A stretch of 64,000 bases of DNA from Bremerella sp. TYQ1 (GTDB taxonomy: Bacteria; Planctomycetota; Planctomycetia; Pirellulales; Pirellulaceae). Of this stretch, positions 47,704 to 56,630 are shown piece by piece. The stretch spans positions 1,240,001-1,304,000 of the forward strand of contig NZ_CP083740.1 in NCBI RefSeq assembly GCF_020150455.1, written 5' to 3'. The notes under the pieces are model-generated. The model ran no database searches. It was not told the DNA's origin and saw only the letters and a list, made by a program, of their open reading frames with translations. The position numbers were made by a program, and so were the translations under genes. The stretch's first letter is position 1. The number at the start of each line of letters is the position of its first letter.

Positions 47704-48693
47704 CAGAAACTCTACCTCGGCAGGTAGTTTCTCACCAGCCAACATCTTCAGAATTGGCATATTTGGATCTTCAATCAGATTCAACTCGGCGTCAATTCCG
47801 CGTGCCTTTAAGTCCTCGTCGAAGAGCGAGATCAACGAAGAACTCGCCATGACAATGCCACCAGACATAAAGATCTGGGAAGGTGACCCGGCGATCTCCA
47901 TTCGAGAATAAAGCGTCTCTACCAAGTTTCCTAAATCACGCGCCGACAGCGATAAAATATCAAGGACGTCTTCATCCTCAGGCATTGCGAGAACGATCGG
48001 TGCGAGCTTCGATACGAACTCACGAAGATCATTCGCTTCGGCCATGCAGGACTTAATTTCCAATGCAGAGCTCGCGTGAAACGCCTTGCTAATCTCCTTT
48101 GCCAGAGGCGTAGGCTTGCGGCCAGCTTCTAAGCATTCAAGCGTCCTTCGCAGTGCCTCTCTGCCGATCGAAAAGCCGCTGCCGTCATCACCGACCAGCG
48201 GCCCCCAGCCTCCGGCAATGACGTACTTCCCCTGCGAATTGCGGCCAATTCCGACCGATCCTGTTCCAGAGATAATCCCAATTGCGTTCGCAGAGTCTGC
48301 CTGAGCCACAAGCGGCACCAGGTCGGGCACCACCAACAATTCTTCGGCGAAGTCCTGATTCGCCAATGCTTGGGAAAGCTGTCGCCGGGTCGCCTCGTGA
48401 AGAGTGCCTGCGATCGCGAAAATAGCCCGATGACAAGGCAAGCTATCGAGTCCCGCATCGGCTTTGGCATGCTGCACAGTCGACACGAGAGACTTGACGG
48501 CGGCTTCGATGCCGATGGCCCTTGGATTTCCGCCGGGCCCTCGACTGCTGCCGATGATCGTCGCTACACCTTTTTCATCGATGCTGGCGACCGAACACGT
48601 TGTCTTCGTTCCACCACTATCGACGGCAAGGACGATTTGGCTGCTGCGTACTTCGGTGGTGCGATGATCGCTAGATCCGTGCGACGCCAGCAT
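47698..48693 (-). CDS. BadF/BadG-family sugar kinase, MurK/NagK-like
   Basis: A 331-residue ATPase of the BadF/BadG/BcrA/BcrD kinase fold. LAVDSGGTKTTCSVA near residue 25 binds phosphate, and GIISGTGSVGIGRN near 150 and VGDDGSGFSIGREALR near 180 complete the nucleotide and sugar site. The family contains N-acetylglucosamine kinases and the MurNAc/GlcNAc kinase MurK of Clostridium. The overlap with murQ (TAATG, one shared base) makes MurNAc phosphorylation the likeliest role, giving MurNAc-6-phosphate as MurQ substrate. GlcNAc as an additional substrate is possible. Confidence 0.85.
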   Translation of the reverse strand: MLASHGSSDHRTTEVRSSQIVLAVDSGGTKTTCSVASIDEKGVATIIGSSRGPGGNPRAIGIEAAVKSLVSTVQHAKADAGLDSLPCHRAIFAIAGTLHEATRRQLSQALANQDFAEELLVVPDLVPLVAQADSANAIGIISGTGSVGIGRNSQGKYVIAGGWGPLVGDDGSGFSIGREALRRTLECLEAGRKPTPLAKEISKAFHASSALEIKSCMAEANDLREFVSKLAPIVLAMPEDEDVLDILSLSARDLGNLVETLYSRMEIAGSPSQIFMSGGIVMASSSLISLFDEDLKARGIDAELNLIEDPNMPILKMLAGEKLPAEVEFLP

Positions 48694-49604
48694 TAGCGAG
48701 TACTTCCTTTGGGAACACTGACGATCGCCTGTTTAAGGTGACCACCTGATTCATTCAGCAGCGTTCTTGCCATCTCAGGCGTCTCGCCGGTATGGTGCAC
48801 AACGATCGCTGTCTTGACTTCGCCTTGGCAATCCAACAACAACTGGCTTACAACCGCATCAGGTAGTTGGGTAGCAGCTTTCACGATTCGTTTGGCTCGC
48901 GCGGTTAACTTAGAGTTGGTCGCACGAAGATCGACCATCAAGTTGCCGTACGTTTTACCTTGTCGAATCATTGCTCCAGTGCTCAGCATATTAAGCACCA
49001 TCTTAGTTGCGGTGCCTGCTTTCATGCGAGTCGAACCGCTTAAAACTTCCGGTCCCACGACAGGGGCAATGACTAGATTGCAATGCGACTCTAACTCTGA
49101 GTTGTCGTTACAGGTCAATCCAATCGCGAACGCGCCGACGCGGCGAGCATAATCGAGCCCTCCGATCACGTACGGTGTTCGTCCGCTGGTGGCGATACCG
49201 ACGACAACATCTCTTGGACCAAGATCGATCGACTGGAGATCCTCTGCCCCTAGCTCGGGACGATCTTCAGCCCCTTCGACGGCTGTCGTCAGGGCAGTGG
49301 GCCCGCCTGCAATCAGTCCGACAACTTGCTTCGGATCCGAGCTAAACGTTGGAGGACACTCTGCCGCGTCCAAGATTCCAAGTCGGCCAGAAGTACCAGC
49401 ACCAATGTAGATCAAACGACCAGAGTTGTTTAGCCGCTCCGCGATGACATCGATGGCGGCGGCAATCTGTGGAGCTTGTTGCCCCACGGAAGTTGCCACG
49501 AAAGCGTCCTGGTCATTAATGAGTGTCACCAATTCCGTGGTCGACAGTTCGTCTAAATCCTCGGAAGCCGGGTTGCGGGCTTCCGTTGTTAAATGCTCGA
49601 GCAT
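48693..49604 (-). CDS. murQ: N-acetylmuramic acid 6-phosphate etherase
   Basis: A 303-residue SIS-domain etherase, which cleaves MurNAc-6-phosphate to GlcNAc-6-phosphate and D-lactate. GAGTSGRLGILDAAECPPTF near residue 70 is the family signature with the catalytic glutamate, and GPEVLSGSTRMKAGTATK near 190 is the second. The ATG is chosen by comparison with E. coli MurQ; an in-frame GTG 20 codons upstream is an alternative without a ribosome-binding site. It precedes the MurK-like gene with a 1-bp stop/start overlap and is divergent from the symporter gene. Confidence 0.93.
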   Translation of the reverse strand: MLEHLTTEARNPASEDLDELSTTELVTLINDQDAFVATSVGQQAPQIAAAIDVIAERLNNSGRLIYIGAGTSGRLGILDAAECPPTFSSDPKQVVGLIAGGPTALTTAVEGAEDRPELGAEDLQSIDLGPRDVVVGIATSGRTPYVIGGLDYARRVGAFAIGLTCNDNSELESHCNLVIAPVVGPEVLSGSTRMKAGTATKMVLNMLSTGAMIRQGKTYGNLMVDLRATNSKLTARAKRIVKAATQLPDAVVSQLLLDCQGEVKTAIVVHHTGETPEMARTLLNESGGHLKQAIVSVPKGSTR

Positions 49605-49730
49605 GATGGCGCGAAATTCCTTCTTTGGGGGAAGTAAGCTCCCTTGAAGCGGTGCACTATCCACTGACGTCAGTTTAGACGGGACGATAGAATAGGCATA
49701 GCTTCAATGCGCAAAACCGAGATAATTATG

Positions 49731-49740
49731 CGCTTCTGCG
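49731..49740 (-). promoter_or_regulatory. Possible shared operator half-site, murQ-symporter intergenic region
   Basis: On the minus strand CGCAGAAGCG repeats the core seen upstream of anmK. A nearby TGCGCAAAA (49708-49716) is a partial match. It may serve the XylR-like regulator, but an exact 10-mer shared by two ~230-bp gaps is expected by chance about once in ten. Confidence 0.3.
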
Positions 49741-49835
49741 ACTAGCGACAGCACGTGATCGAGTTAGACTAAAAATGGTCCGTCGCAGCTTCGTTTTTTG
49801 TACTTTTGAATTAATTTCAGGACCGGTTCGCCTGC

Positions 49836-51341
49836 ATGATATTTCTGGCGACTTTGGCTATTCACCCTATCGATGTTGCAATCATCGTCGTCTACATCAT
49901 TGGGACAACGCTGCTTGGGGTGTGGCTTGGTAAAGGTGGCAACTCCACCAACGACTTCTTCCTCGGCTCGAGGAACCTCCCTTCGTGGGCACTCTTGCTT
50001 TCGATTGTCGCCACCGAAACGAGCACGGTTACGTTTTTGAGCGTGCCTGGGTTGGCGTTTCGTGACGGCGGGAATTTCAGTTTCCTACAACTGGCCATGG
50101 GATTCATCATTGGCCGTTTATTAGTTCTATTCTTTCTACTGCCGCTCTATTTTCAGGATGAAAACTCCACCGCTTACCAGGTTTTCCAGAAAGCGTTTGG
50201 TAGTTCAACTCGGCGGCTGGCTTCGTTGTTTTTCCTGATTGCCCGAACCCTTGGTGACGGTCTGCGATTGTTTTTGACCGCCCTCGCACTGCAACAAGTC
50301 ATGCAATTACCGTTTGAAGTAAGCGTTGCGATGCTTGCGATTGCCACGGCCATTTATGCATTGTTCGGTGGAGTTCGCTCCGTGGTTTGGAACGACTGTT
50401 TGCAATTTGGCGTGTATATGGCAGGGGCAGCGATTGCGTTGTCGGTTATCCTTGCGCGGCTACCCGGCGGCACCGATCAGTACTTTCAATTCGCATCGGA
50501 AACCGGTCGGCTCCAACTTTTCAATTGGCAACTGTTTCCCCAAGATGGCAGCCTGACATTGTGGGCGGGCCTGCTGGGAGGTGCCACACTCAGTCTGGCT
50601 ACGCATGGCGCCGACCAGTTGATTGTGCAGCGTTATCTGTGCGCCAAAGACCAACGTTCGGCCGGTTGGGCATTGGCATTAAGTGGACCAATTGTTTTCG
50701 CGCAGTTCGCTTTGTTTCTAGCGATCGGTGCTGGACTAGCTTGCTATTTTGCAGAGTTCGATCCTTCTAAAACGACCATGCCTGGCGACGAGGCCCTTGC
50801 GACGTTTATTGTTGGCGAACTTCCGATCGGTGTTCGAGGCGTTATCCTTGCGGCCGTATTTGCCGCGGCCATGTCGACACTCTCGAGTTCGGTTAACTCA
50901 TCGTCAAGTTCGTTGCTACAAGATCTTGGGCTTCGCAGTTGGTCCCAGTTGTCCGACGAGCGTCGTCTTCAAATGGCGCGCTGGTTCACGTTGCTTTTCA
51001 CGATGTTGCAAGCGACCGTTGCTATTGTCGCCTATCGTGGTCAGTTTGCCGAAACGGTTGTGAATCAAGCTCTTGCGATCGCTGGGTTCTCTGCAGGATT
51101 GTTACTTGGCCTGTTCTTTATCGCTCTGACGATTGGCAAAGTGCCCAGTATTTTCGCCAACATTGGTTTACTCGCTGGTACTGCGATCATTACCGTCGTG
51201 GCGTTTCGCACTGACATCAGCGGCTATTGGTATTCATTGATCTGCTGCGGCTCTGCTTTCGGCGTCACCGCATCCCTTTGGCTTATCACTTCTTGGCTTG
51301 GAAGCTCACCCCAAGCTGCGTCCATAGAGGAAGAGACATGA
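49836..51341 (+). CDS. Sodium:solute symporter (SSS family)
   Basis: A 501-residue polytopic transporter with about 13 hydrophobic segments. The N-terminal motif DFFLGSRNLPSWALLLSIVATETS is typical of SSS proteins, as is the GGVRSVVWNDCLQFGVY segment. Substrates in the family include sugars, sialic acid and amino acids. The gene overlaps the AmiE-NamZ fusion by 4 bp (ATGA), so they are translationally coupled. This points to uptake of a NamZ product, MurNAc or a muramyl fragment, which is an inference from context. Confidence 0.88.
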   Translation: MIFLATLAIHPIDVAIIVVYIIGTTLLGVWLGKGGNSTNDFFLGSRNLPSWALLLSIVATETSTVTFLSVPGLAFRDGGNFSFLQLAMGFIIGRLLVLFFLLPLYFQDENSTAYQVFQKAFGSSTRRLASLFFLIARTLGDGLRLFLTALALQQVMQLPFEVSVAMLAIATAIYALFGGVRSVVWNDCLQFGVYMAGAAIALSVILARLPGGTDQYFQFASETGRLQLFNWQLFPQDGSLTLWAGLLGGATLSLATHGADQLIVQRYLCAKDQRSAGWALALSGPIVFAQFALFLAIGAGLACYFAEFDPSKTTMPGDEALATFIVGELPIGVRGVILAAVFAAAMSTLSSSVNSSSSSLLQDLGLRSWSQLSDERRLQMARWFTLLFTMLQATVAIVAYRGQFAETVVNQALAIAGFSAGLLLGLFFIALTIGKVPSIFANIGLLAGTAIITVVAFRTDISGYWYSLICCGSAFGVTASLWLITSWLGSSPQAASIEEET

Positions 51342-53644
51342 GTCTTCGACTACTTTCCTGCCTGATTTTAATTGCCCTCTGTCCTGTCAGCCTGTTCGCC
51401 GAACTCCCTCACGCTTCGCCTGAATCGGTTGGTCTGACTGAGGAAATCGGTCCGGCAATTGACCAAGAAATTGCTGCGGCACTAAGCGAACAAAAAATGC
51501 CAGGCTGCGTCGTGACCATCGTCAAGGATGGCAAAGTGGTTTACCAAAAGGCTCACGGAAACCGCCGTGTCGAACCTTCGGTCGAACCGATGACCGTCGA
51601 CACCGTTTTCGACATGGCTTCGTTGACGAAGTCGATTGTCACCGCGACTAGCGTGATGCAACTGATTGAAGCGGGAAAAGTTGAACTTGATGCTCCTGTT
51701 TCCCAATACCTTCCAGAGTTCAAGGGAAATGGCAAAGAAGCAATCACTGTCCGACAGCTGCTAATTCACACCAGCGGTTTGACGCCAGACAACGCCCTGT
51801 CCGACTACGAACAGGGTTGGCCGGAAGCGTACAAAAAGATTTGTGCGTTGAAGTTACTTTCGCCGCCGGGCGATAAGTTTCGTTACTCCGACGTTGGCTT
51901 TCTACTTCTCGGTGAAATCGTGGCCCGCGTCTCCGGTTTGCCGCTGGATCAATATGCCAAGCAGAACATCTTTGAACCGCTTGGGATGAAGGAATCGGGC
52001 TTCAATCCTGATTCAGCACTGGCCAAACGCGCCGTTACCACCACACAAGTCGATGGAGAATGGCTGCGGGGAGAAGTGCACGATCCTCGCGCTCGATACT
52101 GCGATGGAGTCGCGGGGCACGCTGGTCTGTTCAGTACGGCAGATGACTTGACCCTTTATGCCCAAGCAATGCTTGACGCTCGAAAACCTGGCGAAAACAA
52201 CGTGTTGAAGCCTGAGACATTGTCGCTGATGACCGAGTCGTACGACGCAGCAGGAAGCTTACGCGGCCTCGGTTGGGACAAAAAGAGCGGCTATTCTAGC
52301 AACCGTGGTAAATCGATGACGTCCGCGGCCTACGGACATGGTGGCTTTACAGGAACAGCAATGTGGATCGATCCAGACCTCGATCTCGCGGTGATCTTCC
52401 TTTCAAATCGTGTTCATCCCAACGGCAAAGGTTCTGTCAACGCGTTGGCTGGTCGGATCGGTACCATCGTCGCCGACGCCTGCTCAGCCGAAACTGACGA
52501 GTCGAAAACCAAATTGGGTATCGATGTACTTTCCGACAGTCAGTATCAAATCCTGAAAGGGAAGAAAGTTGGTCTGATTGCGAACCATACAAGCCGCAAC
52601 AAAGCGGGCAAACCAACGCATGTTCTCTTTGCCGATGCCCCTGAGGTCGACCTCGTCGCCCTTTTTAGTCCTGAACATGGTTTTGCCGGAGCGCTCGATC
52701 AATCCCACATTGGTGACACGGTCGATCCGCTTACCGGGATTAAAGTGCAAAGCCTTTACGGCGAGACTCGCAAACCGACTCCCGATCAGCTGAAAGGAAT
52801 CGATGTGCTGGTATTTGATATCCAGGACATCGGCTGTCGATTTTACACTTACATTTCGACCATGGGCCTTGCGATGGAAGCCGCAGCGGAGCAGGGCATT
52901 CCTTTCGTCGTGCTCGATCGCCCCAATCCTCTCGGCGGCGACATCATGGAAGGTCCACTGCTGGACGACCCGAAACAGTCCTTCGTCGCGTTTCACTCGA
53001 TTCCTGTTCGTCACGGCATGACGATCGGTGAACTTGCGAAGATGATGAACGCCGAACGGAACTGGAAGACCGATCTTACAATCGTCCCGCTCGAAGGCTG
53101 GAATCGTGAAGACTTGCTTTTCGAGACCGGACTTCCCTGGAGAAACACTTCGCCGAACATGCGAAACCTGACCCAGGCCCTCATCTACCCTGGTGTGGGC
53201 TTGCTGGAAACGACCAACGTCTCGGTTGGCCGGGGAACGGACACACCGTTTGAAGTTTTGGGAGCTACGTGGATTGATGGTCCTGAATTGGCCGAAGCAA
53301 TCAACGCTTACCAACTGCCAGGCGTAAAAGCGATTGGTATCGAGTTCACCCCAACTTCCAGCAAATATGAAGGGGAACTTTGCGGTGGTGTTAATTTCAT
53401 CATCACCGACTGGAAAACGTTCCGTCCACTCGAACTTGGTTGGGCAACCGCCTCGAGCCTTCGCAAGCTTTATCCGAACGATTGGGAAACCAAGCGTCTC
53501 CCAACGTTGCTCGGCAACTCGAAGGTGCTCTCTGAAATTGTCGATGCCACTTCACCAACTGACATCAAACATGGTTACGCCGAAGAGCTCAACCAGTTCG
53601 ATACGCGTCGACAACCGTTCCTGATCTATCCTTCGCAAAACTAG
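51338..53644 (+). CDS. AmiE-like beta-lactamase-fold hydrolase fused to NamZ-type exo-muramidase (DUF1343)
   Basis: A 768-residue exported fusion. A signal peptide (1-22) leads into a beta-lactamase/AmiE-type serine hydrolase domain (about 28-385) with S95-L-T-K98 and a later YSDVGF. From about 390 to the end is a DUF1343 domain (LIANHTS, LFSPEHGFAG, VFDIQDIGCRFYTYIS, VLDRPNPLGG). Bacillus subtilis DUF1343 (NamZ) is an exo-N-acetylmuramidase, and its cluster also encodes a separate AmiE peptide amidase. Here the two are one polypeptide, which would strip peptides and release MurNAc outside the cytoplasmic membrane. The ATG overlaps the symporter stop and has AGAGGAAG upstream. Confidence 0.88.
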   Translation: MSLRLLSCLILIALCPVSLFAELPHASPESVGLTEEIGPAIDQEIAAALSEQKMPGCVVTIVKDGKVVYQKAHGNRRVEPSVEPMTVDTVFDMASLTKSIVTATSVMQLIEAGKVELDAPVSQYLPEFKGNGKEAITVRQLLIHTSGLTPDNALSDYEQGWPEAYKKICALKLLSPPGDKFRYSDVGFLLLGEIVARVSGLPLDQYAKQNIFEPLGMKESGFNPDSALAKRAVTTTQVDGEWLRGEVHDPRARYCDGVAGHAGLFSTADDLTLYAQAMLDARKPGENNVLKPETLSLMTESYDAAGSLRGLGWDKKSGYSSNRGKSMTSAAYGHGGFTGTAMWIDPDLDLAVIFLSNRVHPNGKGSVNALAGRIGTIVADACSAETDESKTKLGIDVLSDSQYQILKGKKVGLIANHTSRNKAGKPTHVLFADAPEVDLVALFSPEHGFAGALDQSHIGDTVDPLTGIKVQSLYGETRKPTPDQLKGIDVLVFDIQDIGCRFYTYISTMGLAMEAAAEQGIPFVVLDRPNPLGGDIMEGPLLDDPKQSFVAFHSIPVRHGMTIGELAKMMNAERNWKTDLTIVPLEGWNREDLLFETGLPWRNTSPNMRNLTQALIYPGVGLLETTNVSVGRGTDTPFEVLGATWIDGPELAEAINAYQLPGVKAIGIEFTPTSSKYEGELCGGVNFIITDWKTFRPLELGWATASSLRKLYPNDWETKRLPTLLGNSKVLSEIVDATSPTDIKHGYAEELNQFDTRRQPFLIYPSQN

Positions 53645-54445
53645 AACGAAAGTCTAGGCCGCTTTGTTCGGTTGCGTTTCGCTGCCAATCCAATGCACAG
53701 CCGATCGAGCTGGCCGAAGATCGCTTGCAGGCATATTTACTAAGACTCTCGTTCGCGCACTTGGGCGAGCGAACGAGATCGCAACGGTATTTATTCCAAA
53801 AAGGCGATACGCTAAGGATTGTCGTATCCTCTAAGACATTGTTCGCGATCGACGTGTCTTGTCTACGCGTACCGCACTAGTTCTGCTGTCCCAAGCCGTA
53901 ATCTGCCTGCCGACATCGCTTTGTAGCTGCGGATCTCCGTGCTCTTAAAGATGGTTGTTACCGAGGCGTATGCCTGGCTTCGTTGACGATCACGACGTTT
54001 CCGGAGCCTTCGGTAGGTTCTCATCGAAAGCAAAGTACTTTTAATTCGTTCATCAATACGAATAAGCGGAGGGGAGACACTCCACGAAGTTGGCTAATGC
54101 CCATCGCCAGAACGCGGTTTAACGCTACAGAAATACCGTAGACGCTCAAGACATCGGTCTAGGCAGACTCGTTGATAGACGAGCTCTCGCTAGGCGACTG
54201 TTCGTGCATTGCAACTTGAGCACATGAGATCACATTGCCCAAGGATCCAATCCGCAGGCCTTCCGTGCCACGGAATTGTGATGGTAAGAAGTGGGACGAG
54301 AACGATTCAACGATCGAATCGTGATTGGCTTGTTCGCCAAGAAACCGGCACTCAGACACCAGTTGTCCTGTCCCAATCATCATCCGCGAGATTGCGGTGA
54401 TGATTCTTCAATCGGTCGGAATCGAGAGTCGATATTCCGACAGCG
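53645..54445. other. Long non-coding gap with hairpins
   Basis: About 800 bp without a credible gene. Hairpins include TCTCGTTCGC/GCGAACGAGA at 53747-53778 (10 bp, perfect) and an imperfect ATCATCATCCGC/GCGGTGATGAT near 54378-54404. Short open frames have no recognisable features. I see no tRNA or known ncRNA family; an unrecognised ncRNA or decayed gene is possible. Confidence 0.55.
53747..53778. repeat. Perfect 10-bp inverted repeat with 12-nt loop
   Basis: TCTCGTTCGC pairs with GCGAACGAGA about 100 bp after the AmiE-NamZ stop. There is no T-tract, so it is an uncertain terminator; it could also be an RNA element. Confidence 0.5.
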
Positions 54446-54919
54446 TTAGTTCAATTCAATCGCGATGTCCGTCTTACCATCTTCGGGCACTTCGACCACA
54501 ATCCCGGAAGTGTCGGCATCGCTGTACTTCTTCGGTATTTTGAACTTCGGTGGCGGGATAGGATCGAAGTTCTTCACACCATAATCAGGCGGAAGTGGCG
54601 GGCCAACGTAGCTGACCACAACACGGTGCGACCCACTGGGTGCCCCATCCCCGACATCGTTCGTTCCGAGGGTAAAGTGCCCCTCTTCATCGGTCACGCC
54701 AGCGGCTGGACGACCTTCTTCAGGAATGAACTGGATTTGATAGTACTCTAGCGGCTTGCCTTGGAATGTTGCCACTCCTGAAGCAGGCGCTGTCGGTACG
54801 ATATCTCCAGTCGGCACGTCGGTGCAGCCCATGGCAAGACTTGCCACTAGCAATAAGGCGCACGAGAGACTCGTGCGCCGATTGACAAAACGGAAGTGCT
54901 TTAACACGTTGGCCTTCAT
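54446..54919 (-). CDS. Small lipoprotein with transthyretin-like domain
   Basis: A 157-residue lipoprotein. A signal sequence ends in the lipobox LAMGC near residue 32. The mature part is a beta-rich transthyretin/carboxypeptidase-regulatory-like domain (about 45-155; VATFQGKPLEYYQIQF, VTDEEGHFTLGTND) that planctomycetes encode next to DUF1559 proteins. It lies 57 bp downstream of the DUF1559 gene on the same strand. I chose the ATG that gives MKANVLKHF; the frame is open 12 codons upstream. The function is unknown. Confidence 0.82.
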   Translation of the reverse strand: MKANVLKHFRFVNRRTSLSCALLLVASLAMGCTDVPTGDIVPTAPASGVATFQGKPLEYYQIQFIPEEGRPAAGVTDEEGHFTLGTNDVGDGAPSGSHRVVVSYVGPPLPPDYGVKNFDPIPPPKFKIPKKYSDADTSGIVVEVPEDGKTDIAIELN

Positions 54920-54976
54920 CTCAATTAACTTTCTACGTAAACGTTCGCTGCCCAATCAGGCAATCGACTATTTCGT

Positions 54977-55969
54977 CTAGTTACGCGATACGATCTCGCC
55001 ACCGGCCGTGGTGCCCATCGCACGCCAGATTCCATCTTCGATCGTGTCGGTCATGAATGATACCGACCCGTCTGCGAAGCAGGTCTGAGCTCCACCAGGA
55101 TGGTAGCTTCGAGCCGCCATGTGACCGCGAGAGCCATTGGAACCATCAATACAGTCTCGTCGACGAGCGTTAGGAGTCAGTGTGTGCGTGTAGAAAGTTG
55201 TTACGACTGCTCCGCGATAGTATTGCAATCCGCGGTAGGTCCAAGCTTGGGTACTACGCGTTTCGCAATCGGAAGGAGGCGTCTCGGCGTCTGCTCCCCA
55301 GAAACCAGCGGTAACAGAAGTCGCGACGCGAAAGTCATTCGGATCGCCAGCAGGTACAACCCTAAGTGCCGCTCCACTTGGCCCCTTCTTAATCTCGGAA
55401 AAGACAGCCGTATTCGACGTGCCATCCGTGAAGTTGGCAAACTTCGTATCAGAGTTGCGGTAGAACGGACCAGCCAGACTTGCGTCGAATTCGCTGCTAA
55501 CCAAAGTCCCTTTGGCACCTAGGTTTTGAACATAGCTCGTTCCGCCATAAACAAATGTTCCGTTTCCAATTGTATTACCAGCCGGCTGAATGTCGGACGG
55601 ACATTGGTAAGGAGCCAGCTGCTGCTTCGTAGCTTCAATATTGCTCGAGTGCGCGTTGATCGAATAACGGAAATCGAACAGGTTGTAGCTGTTCCCTTGT
55701 TCTAGAAACGGAAGAATAAATGCATGTGTGGAAGCATCCGGTGATCCACCATCCAAACACTGGCCAGGTGGGAACACCAAGTGAGTGTTTTCGTAATTGT
55801 GCAGGGCGAGACCGATCTGCTTCAAGTTATTACTGCATTGCATCCGGCGAGCTGCTTCGCGAGCCTGTTGCACGGCCGGCAACAACAAAGCAATCAACAC
55901 ACCGATGATGGCAATTACGACCAATAGCTCCACAAGCGTAAAGGCCTTTGGTCGATCGTAACTTCTCAT
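54977..55969 (-). CDS. DUF1559 family prepilin-like protein
   Basis: A 330-residue protein with a type IV pilin-like N-terminus: the prepilin-type segment [15 protein letters not shown] lies at about 9-23 after a short polar leader, so it should be processed by a prepilin peptidase. [20 protein letters not shown] and the C-terminal [14 protein letters not shown] are DUF1559 landmarks. The ATG follows AAGGGG with 7-nt spacing; the frame stays open 49 codons upstream, but this start fits the leader. The family is expanded in planctomycetes and has no established function. It is transcribed before the lipoprotein gene. Confidence 0.92.
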   Translation of the reverse strand: MRSYDRPKAFTLVELLVVIAIIGVLIALLLPAVQQAREAARRMQCSNNLKQIGLALHNYENTHLVFPPGQCLDGGSPDASTHAFILPFLEQGNSYNLFDFRYSINAHSSNIEATKQQLAPYQCPSDIQPAGNTIGNGTFVYGGTSYVQNLGAKGTLVSSEFDASLAGPFYRNSDTKFANFTDGTSNTAVFSEIKKGPSGAALRVVPAGDPNDFRVATSVTAGFWGADAETPPSDCETRSTQAWTYRGLQYYRGAVVTTFYTHTLTPNARRRDCIDGSNGSRGHMAARSYHPGGAQTCFADGSVSFMTDTIEDGIWRAMGTTAGGEIVSRN

Positions 55970-56630
55970 AAGAATCCCCTTCGGAAAAGAAAGACGGTCA
56001 TGATCCGGCAAATGCTTAATGCGGCCGGTCAAGTTGAGGAAAAGAACGAATTCCACAAAGAACACTGCCGATTCTATCAAGGAAGATACGGTTAATTCTC
56101 TACGATATTTAGTCAAACTTTCTTCGTTTTGCGCAGACGTCGAAAGGAACCTGCTTCACGTCTCGCATTTTCACTTTGCATTAACACTTTTTGCTAGCTA
56201 CAGTGCCCCTGATTGGCAAGTCTCGCTCTCCCTCATCCGTGGTGCTTCCAAGACAATTTTGCGGAACCCCGTACCACTTCGTTTCGCGAGAACTGAGATT
56301 GCTCGATACATCTCTGTGAAACGAAGCTCAAGGATGCGGTAAAAGAAAACGTTGACGAATTCAGGCAAACGATCTAAAACGGTTCATTACATAGATTTGT
56401 TGTCCCGCCTATTAACCTTCCGGCAGCTTCATCTCGCCCTTTCCCGCCGGGCAGTTTCCTTTTGATGGAAATTTGCCTTGAACATGGTTTCGAGATTCGT
56501 AGTCCCACCTGTTGCTGCGTTTCAGTTCTCGATGGCCCGTTTCTCGGAGAGGCGACCCTGGAATGCCACCGTTCCTTCTAGAGTGGTTTGATCCGCTTTG
56601 GATTGGAATCTGAACTGAGTGAAACAAACC
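55970..56630. other. Intergenic region between DUF1559 and secretin-like genes
   Basis: About 660 bp between divergent genes. I recognise no RNA gene, operator or terminator. Open frames of 70-107 codons in it lack a ribosome-binding site or recognisable features and are left out. It probably holds two promoters. Confidence 0.5.

Noticed and set aside
53747..53778. Calling the perfect hairpin a Rho-independent terminator
   Set aside because: No T-tract follows in either direction; left as an inverted repeat.
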